Assembly (NCBI GenBank): GCA_905480235.1
Contig: CAJQPP010000085.1
Span: forward strand, 1-49,073
Source of the DNA: an uncultured Pirellulaceae bacterium
GTDB taxonomy: Bacteria; Planctomycetota; Planctomycetia; Pirellulales; Pirellulaceae
Direction of reading: 5' to 3'
DNA length: 49,073 nt
The notes below the pieces were generated by a model. That model worked only from the letters and a program-made list of their open reading frames with translations. It was not told where the DNA came from and ran no database searches. The position numbers and the translations under genes are program-made. Shown here one piece after another: positions 26,143-33,974 of the stretch. The first letter of the stretch is position 1, and each line of letters begins with the position of its first letter.

Positions 26143-26563
26143 CCGCTTCCCAGTTCGTTAAATGGTCTATGTAAGTGACTTCCGCGATCGATAAGTGTCG
26201 GCCATTTCCAAACAACCGTTTACCTCTCTCCTAGTGGCACTAGAACTGCCCTAGGAACACGCTTAAATCATAGAGGTTTATCTGTTTTAACGCCCTCGGC
26301 GCGTTTTCTCAACAGAATCGTCCAATGCATGGCTGGATGCCGGTTTTTGTGTAGATGTCGGTTCGCTGGGTCGTTTAAGCTCATCGTTGACGTCAGCGTC
26401 GTATACACACAGCGAGGAATTGGGCAGTAATTTTACCGCCCGAATATGTTTTCTGGCGGGTTTTCAACCAGTGTTGGATTCGAATCCTTGTTTGGTGTTT
26501 ACGACCAAATTACCATCTTGACTATATCGTTCGCATGTCCATGAAATCCATCAGGGGGATCAA
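26143..26563. other. Intergenic region upstream of the metallopeptidase gene
   Basis: This gap of about 420 bases lies between two divergent genes. A near-perfect palindrome, CTAGTGGCACTAG at 26231-26243, is flanked by CCTAG and CTAGG outside it (26230-26255) and could be an operator or a small hairpin. A good ribosome-binding site (AGGGGG) precedes the ATG at 26564. I cannot define a promoter, and I see no small ORF that I would call. Confidence 0.5.
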
Positions 26564-29500
26564 ATGAAAGGACGCTCTTTTCTCGTCACTTGCTCTGTGC
26601 TGCTTTTTCTTGTCTCGCAAGCTCAGGCTCAACTCGCGTCTCAACCGCTCGAACAGTTCAAAGAAAACAATCCCGGAGCCCGATTTTATGGCTCTCAATT
26701 CTACCGGCCCGTCGACAAACACGACGAAGCACGAGGTGGGATGACTGCAATTTACGGAACGATTCTATCCATCGGTGACACTCCGGAAGAAAGCGCTTGG
26801 CGGCATGTCAACGAAGTCCGCGGCGCCCTGGGTTCCGACATTGGCACATTGGTGCCAGAAATCAAAGAAAACGGCGAAGTCACGCAGGGGGTCATGTGGA
26901 ACAAACAAACCCAGACTCACAAATTCAACATGTTACGCTTTAACCAGTATGTCGATGGAATTCCGGTCTTCCGATCCGGGGCGGGTTTTTTGGTCCGCAA
27001 TCAAGACAACTATCCATTGGTGATGTCGGGATTTACCGTCAAGGATTTATCCGGTGCACGACTTCTGCTCCCTGAAGCAGGAGCAACTGCCCAAGTCACA
27101 GGCGACATGCTGAACAACGTCTCAGCTTTGATGGATGCGGCACCGGTCGAACGATCCGTATTGAACAACAAAGCTCGCCGCCAACGCTTAGAAGTCGAGG
27201 TTAGCGAGGAAGATTATGTGATTTTCGCGGGCGTCGATGGCAAGTTTGCGGAACCCGAATTAGCGGTTTCTTTTATGGCCACCCGTGGTTCCGTCCGCAC
27301 CGTCCCCGAATATCACAAGCACTTTGTGATCGCTTCGGTTGCGACGGGAGAAATTCTGCATGAAGAAAATCAAATTTGCCACTGTGCTGTTTGCCTCGTT
27401 AACGTCACGGGCTCCGTTGAGGGGCGTGCCACCAACGGGCAGCAATCACTCGATTGCGATCCTCGGGCTGTGACTGCCTTGCCTTACATCGAGGTTGGCA
27501 TCAGCGGTGGTAGCACGGTCTTCGCCGATGAGAATGGCGACTTTGATATCCCTAACAGCGGTGGCAGCAATGGCACCCTGAACGCCAAACTGCGGGGACC
27601 GTGGTTTGAAGTATTTGACGAGTCAAATGGCAGCCAAACACCCGAACTAACCCAAGTGGTAACGCCTCCGGGACCTGCCAATTTTCTTTTCAATCCCACC
27701 ACCTCTGACGATTTGATGACAGCCAATGTCAATGCTTATCTCGAGACTAATGTGGTTCGCGATTACGTATTGAGTTACGAGCCCAACTTCCCCACCATCG
27801 CAACGCAAACCGGTTTTGATATCAACACGAATATCGCCTCATCTTGCAATGCTTTTTATGACGGAAGCTCGGTCAATTACTACCAAGCAGGGGGCGGTTG
27901 CAATAACACTGCTTTCTCCAGTGTGGCCTATCACGAATATTGTCATCACATGATTAATGTCACTGGAAATGGCCAAGGTCAAATGGGGGAAGGATCAGGA
28001 GATTCGATTGGTGTTTTAATTCAGGATCAACCAGAACTCGGCTTAGGATTTTCCACTTGCGGTTCTGGAATTCGAAATGCGAACAATAACAAACAGTACC
28101 CCTGCGAAGGTGGCATCCACGATTGTGGCCAATTGATTTCAGGCTGCGTTTGGAGCACTCGTAACGAACTAGCCGTTACCGAACCTTCCGCATTTCGCGA
28201 CATCGGCGCAGCCTTGTTCACGGGTATGCTGATTGTTCGTGGCGACCTCGATCCGGGACAATCGACCATCGCTCCAGATATTACCATCATCTATCTCGAG
28301 CTGGATGATGACGATGGCAATATCGGCAATGGCACCCCGCACTACAGCGAAATCGCGGCGGGATTTGGAGATCACAACATGGATGCACCTCCGTTGGATT
28401 TGATTGAATTCGAATACCCCAACGGCCGCCCTTCTTTGATTCCGGACAATGGCGAAGCTGCTTTCCAGGTGGAAGTCGTCTCTTTGTCGGCCACGCCGGA
28501 ACCAGGCACTGGTGTTTTACATGTTGACATCAACGATGGGAACGGTTTCCAAGCCTATCCGATGGTTGAGATCGCACCCAATCTCTACGACGCCATTTTC
28601 CCGGTTGTCGATTGTGCAACTACCGTACGTTACTACGTGAGTGCCAATTCTGTGTCGGGCCCAACGCAGTTCGATCCAGTCAACGCACCCACGGCTTTCT
28701 ACACGGCCTTGGCTGCTGATTCCGTAACAACGGTTTATTATGACGACGCCGAATCCAATCCAGGTTGGGTCGTTTCCGGTGATGCGGTGGACGGCCAATG
28801 GGATCGTGGTACCCCGGTGGGTGGCGGCGATCGTGGTGATCCCGCGACCGACGGTGACGGTTCAGGAGGTTGTTGGTTAACCGACAACGTCGACGGCAAC
28901 TCCGATGTCGATGATGGAAGCACCATCCTGACTTCGAATGTTCTAGATGCTAGTTCCAGTGGAAATGAGATTCCCCTGCTCAAGTATCGACGCTTTTACG
29001 ACAACGTATTCGGGAATGCCCCACGTGCGGATGTGATGGTGATCGACATCTCCAATGATGGGGGAGCGACTTGGACCAATCTGGAGACCGTAGGTCCCGA
29101 TGGCCCAGAAGTAGAAGGTGTCTGGATCGAAAAAACCTTCCGCATCAATGATACGCTGGCCCCAACGGCCAACATGAAAATTCGCGTCAACGTTTCGGAT
29201 CTCGGCGAGGGGTCGGTTATTGAAGCTGGATTTGACGGCTTGGAAATTTGTATGGCGGTGTGCGATCCGCCAACGGTAACGCCACTCGGTTCTAAATTCC
29301 TGGATGGCATTATCGCTTCCGGTTTACTGAACGATGTCAATGACAGCGACAACCTTAAATTGGAAATCGATCCCTCACCTACCAGTAATCCACTCAAGCA
29401 AAAGATCGACGTCATCTTGGTATCCGAGTCGATGGTGACCTCGCCAAACAGCCTGACATTTAGGTTGGAGGCCAGCATGATTGGCGGTCCTGCGGGTGAT

Positions 29501-29740
29501 GTGACTCAACAGATCTACCTGTGGAATACCGTCAACAAAAACTGGACCTTGGTGGATACTCGTTCTGCCGAAAATGGCGACATCGTAGTGGATGGCGTGG
29601 CGGGTGGTAATCTGGATGAGTACGTGAACCAGGTGAATGGTGAAATCCGAGCCAAAGTTCGCTGGGCCAGCCCATCGTTCAGTGGCAGTTCATTCTTCTG
29701 GTCGGTATTTGTTGACCAAGCCGCTTGGCTAATCGACTAA
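26564..29740 (+). CDS. Secreted M36 (fungalysin)-like metallopeptidase with C-terminal modules
   Basis: This 1058-residue protein opens with a signal peptide ending SQAQAQ near residue 23. Residues 60-200 resemble a fungalysin/thermolysin propeptide (FNQYVDGIPVFRSGAGFLV). The catalytic part has the zinc motif HEYCHH (H457, E458, H461) and a downstream E476 in MGEGSGDS as the likely third ligand, then DDDDGNIGNGTPHYSEIA, typical of M36-like enzymes. From residue 616 to the end comes a three-part module shared with the 859-residue protein at 31248: an EFPNGRPxLI beta domain, an SGDAxDGQW to DNVDGNSDVDDG jelly-roll-like domain, and a final domain starting GSKFLDGII. It is a probable extracellular protease; substrate and attachment are unknown. 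Confidence 0.82.
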   Translation: MKGRSFLVTCSVLLFLVSQAQAQLASQPLEQFKENNPGARFYGSQFYRPVDKHDEARGGMTAIYGTILSIGDTPEESAWRHVNEVRGALGSDIGTLVPEIKENGEVTQGVMWNKQTQTHKFNMLRFNQYVDGIPVFRSGAGFLVRNQDNYPLVMSGFTVKDLSGARLLLPEAGATAQVTGDMLNNVSALMDAAPVERSVLNNKARRQRLEVEVSEEDYVIFAGVDGKFAEPELAVSFMATRGSVRTVPEYHKHFVIASVATGEILHEENQICHCAVCLVNVTGSVEGRATNGQQSLDCDPRAVTALPYIEVGISGGSTVFADENGDFDIPNSGGSNGTLNAKLRGPWFEVFDESNGSQTPELTQVVTPPGPANFLFNPTTSDDLMTANVNAYLETNVVRDYVLSYEPNFPTIATQTGFDINTNIASSCNAFYDGSSVNYYQAGGGCNNTAFSSVAYHEYCHHMINVTGNGQGQMGEGSGDSIGVLIQDQPELGLGFSTCGSGIRNANNNKQYPCEGGIHDCGQLISGCVWSTRNELAVTEPSAFRDIGAALFTGMLIVRGDLDPGQSTIAPDITIIYLELDDDDGNIGNGTPHYSEIAAGFGDHNMDAPPLDLIEFEYPNGRPSLIPDNGEAAFQVEVVSLSATPEPGTGVLHVDINDGNGFQAYPMVEIAPNLYDAIFPVVDCATTVRYYVSANSVSGPTQFDPVNAPTAFYTALAADSVTTVYYDDAESNPGWVVSGDAVDGQWDRGTPVGGGDRGDPATDGDGSGGCWLTDNVDGNSDVDDGSTILTSNVLDASSSGNEIPLLKYRRFYDNVFGNAPRADVMVIDISNDGGATWTNLETVGPDGPEVEGVWIEKTFRINDTLAPTANMKIRVNVSDLGEGSVIEAGFDGLEICMAVCDPPTVTPLGSKFLDGIIASGLLNDVNDSDNLKLEIDPSPTSNPLKQKIDVILVSESMVTSPNSLTFRLEASMIGGPAGDVTQQIYLWNTVNKNWTLVDTRSAENGDIVVDGVAGGNLDEYVNQVNGEIRAKVRWASPSFSGSSFFWSVFVDQAAWLID

Positions 29741-29766
29741 AGTCAGCTGCGACAAAAAAGAACCAA

Positions 29767-29799
29767 ACGCCCGTGCCGAAAAAGCACGGGCGTTTTTTT
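29767..29799 (+). terminator. Rho-independent terminator after the metallopeptidase gene
   Basis: ACGCCCGTGC (29767-29776) pairs with GCACGGGCGT (29784-29793) around a CGAAAAA loop and is followed by a T run. It is 27 bases after the stop codon. Confidence 0.92.
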
Positions 29800-30190
29800 A
29801 TGGCCCCCGTTTTTATGACGTAGCCAAGAAGGCTACCTTCTTCACAGGCAATCGGGTGGGTCACCACCCCTACGCACCCGACGGGTTTGCTCAGACGCAC
29901 CCGCAACGTGCGACGTGCCATGTGGCCCTCGCGATCTCAGGAGAGGTTTGGCAAGCTCCGCAAATCACCTGAGCTTGTCTGAACAGACCCTAGGCAGCCG
30001 CCAACGAGCCCCCGAAGCCAACCCCCGTTGGCGGGAGAGAGAAAATCCACACAGGACACAGCCTTGGGCAGAGCAACAACTTCGCGTGGGTCTGTGGCGT
30101 TCCGGCAAACTGAACCATCGACCTGTACAAGAATGGCAATCAGGAGCAACGATAGCTGGGTGCATCGATACCTCAGGCCATTGCGTCAAT

Positions 30191-30236
30191 ACCAGCGAAA
30201 CCCGCTTCATTTTACCAGCGAAACCCGCTTCATTTC
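30191..30236. repeat. 23-base tandem duplication
   Basis: The unit ACCAGCGAAACCCGCTTCAT plus three bases is present twice in a row (30191-30213 and 30214-30236), differing only in the last base. It is non-coding and probably a replication-slippage product. Confidence 0.85.
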
Positions 30237-30373
30237 CAAACAGATTTGGTGCACCTGATTCAGATGATGAGGTTTCCAGGCCTGAGGGCCACGGCATGCA
30301 CCGAAGGGCGAAAGAAACGCAACAACCAGAAAGCGCAACCGCCTAAAAAACCAAATTACGCCGTAAATGCTGC

Positions 30374-30964
30374 TTACCGAAGGCGTCTTCGACGGAGGCC
30401 ATACACAACCAAGCCCGATAACATCAGTCCCGTCGTGCCGGGTTCCGGGACTACAACAACCAAGTAACCTCTTATCTCACCAAACTCAAATAGGTCTGTG
30501 TGCACATTGATGTAGGTGCGACCATCCAAAATGGCTTGCATGTCGGAGGTATTGATAAAGAAATCATCGTTGACCCCTCCGTTAATGCCGGAACTGTTGA
30601 ACGACAAGGAACTGCTTAAGGTCACCATTAAGGGGCCTGTTTGGCTGAACGAGTCGGGAGCATTCGCGGGCGTCGGACCATGCAAATGTAGTTTGGTAAC
30701 GGGACCCGTGAGATCTCCTGAGTAACCGTTCGCAGTGCCCCAATCGATGTCGACATGCAAAATATTGATATCGGTATCGAGAGTGATACCCGAGATTCCG
30801 ATCCCCCCCGCTCCCAGAGAACCGGTGGGTGGCGTGACATTCGTATCCAAAAGGCCCTCGCCGCCGTTTCCGGTTAAACGAAAATCGAAGATGTCTGCTG
30901 TTACAGCCCCGCCTGACCCAGCGCAAAACACCGCCAAAATCACCCCCACAAACAAGCGTTTCAT
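30374..30964 (-). CDS. CHRD-domain protein with PEP-CTERM sorting signal
   Basis: This 196-residue exported protein begins MKRLFVGVILAVFCAGSGG, a signal peptide cleaved near VTAD. Residues 25-165 form a CHRD domain (chordin-type beta sandwich) with the VTKLHLHGPTPANAPDSF motif and the closing FGEIRGYLVVVV. It ends in VPEPGTTGLMLSGLVVYG plus RRRRLR, a PEP-CTERM signal: Val-Pro-Glu-Pro, a hydrophobic helix, then an Arg cluster. An exosortase should process it and send it to the surface or matrix. It lies in antisense orientation between two secreted-protein genes that share a module. The function of CHRD proteins is not known. Confidence 0.88.
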   Translation of the reverse strand: MKRLFVGVILAVFCAGSGGAVTADIFDFRLTGNGGEGLLDTNVTPPTGSLGAGGIGISGITLDTDINILHVDIDWGTANGYSGDLTGPVTKLHLHGPTPANAPDSFSQTGPLMVTLSSSLSFNSSGINGGVNDDFFINTSDMQAILDGRTYINVHTDLFEFGEIRGYLVVVVPEPGTTGLMLSGLVVYGLRRRRLR

Positions 30965-31247
30965 GACTCCCCCAAGAAGAGAAAACGGAATTTTATATGT
31001 AGATCCCTCTACAGCAGAACGTTTATCAATCCCAGTATGTACCGGTCCAAAAAACGATCAACCGAAACGCTTGGAAACGACCTTAAATTATTAAAAGAAG
31101 CTTTTACTTGGCCCGCTAAGTCGGCCCGGGAAAAACTTTTGCGCATCCTGACGGTAACCGGTGGAAACGCTTGGAAAACCGCAGCATGCGAGTTAAACTC
31201 AGCGTTCCGGGGAACCAAAACTTTTCTTCTCTTTACGGGCTCTCATT

Positions 31248-33827
31248 ATGCGAAGGTATCTTCTCACCCGCGTCATTTTCATCGGTGCGCTACTTCCCTT
31301 CATACTCGCATTTGCGCCTCACGATGGCGGGGACAGCGGCAAAGACATTGGCAACTCTGCCCCTCCAGGAATTGGCGGAGAAGGTCCCTGGGATGCTTGG
31401 AACATGATGCTGGTCGGACGTTTAGATCTATCACAAATTGGCGCCGTGGGCGCGAACGTTTTAGGCAATGATTGTTGGGGCTGGACTGACCCGAGCAATG
31501 GAAAAGAATACGCCATCTGTGGTCTGACCAACGCCACTTCCTTCATCGATATATCGGATCCTACTGATCCAAAATATCTGGGAAAGTTGATGACGCAGAC
31601 GGGTAACTCATCCTGGCGTGATATGAAAGTTTTTGCGAATCATGTCTTTATCGTCTCCGACAGTAACGGGGCTCATGGCATGCAGATTTTTGATCTAACG
31701 GAACTCCGCACCGCTGATCCTGCGAACCCTGGCAACTTCAGTAACACTGCGTTTTATGACGCCAACGAGGCTCTAGCCAGTGCTCACAACATCGCCATTA
31801 ACGAGGACAGCGGTTACGCCTATATCGTCGGATCTGGCGAAGCTTCTGGCGGTCTACATGTTGTCGATATCAGTAACCCTCTCAATCCTGTCACGGCGGG
31901 TAACTTCGGTGGTGATGGTTACACCCATGATTGCCAAGTCGTTTCCTACAACGGACCGGACCCCGATTACGCTGGTTCGGAAATTGCTTTTTGCTGTAAC
32001 GAAGACACGGTCACGATTGTGGACGTGACCAATAAGTCTGCCATGACCCAAATTTCGCGGAACGCCTACGCCGAAGATGGCTACACCCACCAAGGCTGGC
32101 TTTCGGAAGACCAACGATATTTCTACATGGGTGATGAGCTGGATGAAAACCAACTGGGCGGCCCGACGCGGACCCATATCTTCGACTGCCTGGATCTTGA
32201 TAATCCCGTTTACAAGGGATTCTATTCCTCAGCAGAAAACACCATCGATCATAATTTGTACGTCAAGGAAAATCGGCTCTATTGCGGTAATTACTCGTCG
32301 GGCCTGCGGATTTTGGAACAAGATGCTCAGGACTCCTCTGTTCTGCAGGAGGTCGCCTACTTCGACTCCTACAGCCTGAATAACGGAGTCAATTTTGATG
32401 GGGTATGGTCTGTTTACCCTTATTTCGGGAGCGGGAATATTCTGATTAATGATCGGCAAGGCGGCATGTTTCTGGCCAAGCTAAGCCCCGTTTCCATCGA
32501 ATTTCCGAATGGCCGACCTGAACTGATCGATCCGGCAGGCGTCGTCGAATTCCTCGTACAGGTTTCTGATTTCGCGGGGACTCTGGCACCCAACACGGCC
32601 ACACTGCATGTCGATATCGGCGACGGAAATGGATTTGAACAGTACCTGATGAACCCTTTAGGCGACGGTTTGTTTGAAGCGAAATTCCCACCGAGTACAT
32701 GCGCGAGAGAAATCAAATACTATTTGAGCGCAGCGGGAACCAATGGCGATGTTTACTGCCGTCCCTCAACCGCACCGACCCAGCCCTTCATCTCCTGGAG
32801 TGCCCGCAGTATCACGCAAACCTTTTACGAGAATTTTGAATCGGCCAGCGGCTGGTCGGTGAGCGGTGACGCCCTCGATGGACAGTGGGAACTTGGCGTT
32901 CCCGTGGGCGGTGGCGACCGTGGCGACCCAGCAAACGATTACGATGGCTCTGGCCAGTGCTTTCTGACAGACAACGTCGATGGTAATTCCGATGTGGACG
33001 ACGGCACCACGATTCTCTTGTCACCCGTCCTCGACCTTACCACCGCACCCGATGAAGAAGCGCTGTTGTCTTACGCTCGTTGGTATTCCAATTCCAACGG
33101 TGGAGACCCAGCAAACGACATCATGGTCGTAGATATTTCGGATGACGGCGGAGAAAGCTGGGTCAACTTAGAAACGGTCGGACCCAGTGGCAGTGAAGTC
33201 TCCGGAGGCTGGATCAAGGCAACCTTTCGTGTCAGCGACTTCGTCACGCCCAATGATAACGTACGCCTACGCTTCCAAGTTTCCGATCTCAACGGCGGTT
33301 CCGTTATTGAAGCTGGCTTAGATTCTCTTGAGGTGCGGATGGTCAAATGTGCAGAACCCATCTTCCCGGGTGGATCCAAGTTTTTGGATGGCATCATCGC
33401 CAACGGAACCCTTTCCGATCTGAATCTCAATGACGGACAATTCCTCGAAATTGACCCTTCACCAACCGGCAACCCACGCAAGCAAACCGTGGATGTTGTG
33501 CTGTTGGCGACTTCGCCTGTAACGAACCCAACCGCTCTCAACTTCCGCATCGGTGGTTTCTTGAGCGGCGGACCAACGGGCGATGTCACGCAGACAATCC
33601 GTTTCAAAAACGAGATCACCAACACCTACGAAACTGTCGACGTGAGGCCCGTTTCCGATACTCTGGAATTAATCGAAGTGTCACCGGGAGGGGATGTATC
33701 GAGATTCGTGAATCCGGTTTCTGGAGATGTCACGGCCCGCATTAGTTGGCGGAGCCCTTCCTTTGCCGGAGGGACGTACTTCTGGTCGCTCCAAATGGAT
33801 CAAATGATCTGGGTCTTAAGTGACTGA
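31248..33827 (+). CDS. Secreted LVIVD-propeller (choice-of-anchor B-like) protein with C-terminal modules
   Basis: This 859-residue protein starts MRRYLLTRVIFIGALLPFIL, a signal peptide. Residues 50-410 form a beta-propeller of the choice-of-anchor B/LVIVD type, with repeats such as ATSFIDISDPTDPKYLGKL, HNIAINEDSGYAYIVGSG, GGLHVVDISNPLNPVTAG, YTHDCQVVSYNGPD and DHNLYVKENRLYCGNYSSGL. From residue 419 to 859 it repeats the same three-part module as the metallopeptidase at 26564: EFPNGRPELI, SGDALDGQWELGVPVGGG to DNVDGNSDVDDGTTIL, and GSKFLDGIIANGTLSDLN to the end. It is probably extracellular and may bind a surface partner through the shared tail; no catalytic site is visible. The 283 bases upstream hold no gene. 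Confidence 0.85.
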   Translation: MRRYLLTRVIFIGALLPFILAFAPHDGGDSGKDIGNSAPPGIGGEGPWDAWNMMLVGRLDLSQIGAVGANVLGNDCWGWTDPSNGKEYAICGLTNATSFIDISDPTDPKYLGKLMTQTGNSSWRDMKVFANHVFIVSDSNGAHGMQIFDLTELRTADPANPGNFSNTAFYDANEALASAHNIAINEDSGYAYIVGSGEASGGLHVVDISNPLNPVTAGNFGGDGYTHDCQVVSYNGPDPDYAGSEIAFCCNEDTVTIVDVTNKSAMTQISRNAYAEDGYTHQGWLSEDQRYFYMGDELDENQLGGPTRTHIFDCLDLDNPVYKGFYSSAENTIDHNLYVKENRLYCGNYSSGLRILEQDAQDSSVLQEVAYFDSYSLNNGVNFDGVWSVYPYFGSGNILINDRQGGMFLAKLSPVSIEFPNGRPELIDPAGVVEFLVQVSDFAGTLAPNTATLHVDIGDGNGFEQYLMNPLGDGLFEAKFPPSTCAREIKYYLSAAGTNGDVYCRPSTAPTQPFISWSARSITQTFYENFESASGWSVSGDALDGQWELGVPVGGGDRGDPANDYDGSGQCFLTDNVDGNSDVDDGTTILLSPVLDLTTAPDEEALLSYARWYSNSNGGDPANDIMVVDISDDGGESWVNLETVGPSGSEVSGGWIKATFRVSDFVTPNDNVRLRFQVSDLNGGSVIEAGLDSLEVRMVKCAEPIFPGGSKFLDGIIANGTLSDLNLNDGQFLEIDPSPTGNPRKQTVDVVLLATSPVTNPTALNFRIGGFLSGGPTGDVTQTIRFKNEITNTYETVDVRPVSDTLELIEVSPGGDVSRFVNPVSGDVTARISWRSPSFAGGTYFWSLQMDQMIWVLSD

Positions 33828-33890
33828 TCTTCCACCGAAGATGATGATATAAACAAAAACCGCGAGTGATTCGTACATGACGGATCGCTC

Positions 33891-33920
33891 GCAGGTTAGC
33901 CGGTTGCAGGTTAGCCGGTT
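33891..33920. repeat. 15-base tandem duplication
   Basis: GCAGGTTAGCCGGTT is present twice in succession, in the short gap between the propeller gene and the convergent acyltransferase gene. An imperfect 9-bp hairpin (33862-33870 with 33883-33891, one G-T pair) precedes it without a T run, so it is a weak candidate stop for the + strand gene. Confidence 0.8.
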
Positions 33921-33974
33921 GCATAGACGCGGACTTGGTAACACCCCCATGCAGGGGCGAACGGGGGCAGGTGG

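Larger units (their letters stand above)
29741..30373. other. Intergenic region between metallopeptidase and CHRD genes
   Basis: This 633-base stretch holds a strong terminator at 29767-29799 and a 23-base tandem duplication at 30191-30236. Frames of 60-140 codons occur on both strands but have no family resemblance, ribosome-binding site or natural composition. I treat the stretch as non-coding; it could contain a decayed gene. Confidence 0.6.

Noticed and set aside
26231..26243. Palindrome CTAGTGGCACTAG considered as a defined operator
   Set aside because: Single occurrence without a known regulator; kept only as a note in the intergenic entry.
29915..30346. 143-codon + frame and overlapping minus frames after the metallopeptidase gene
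   Set aside because: Composition and repeats are unlike coding DNA in this window; the tandem duplication interrupts it; no homology recognised.
33862..33891. Imperfect hairpin after the propeller gene considered as a terminator
   Set aside because: The stem has a wobble pair and no T run follows on either strand.
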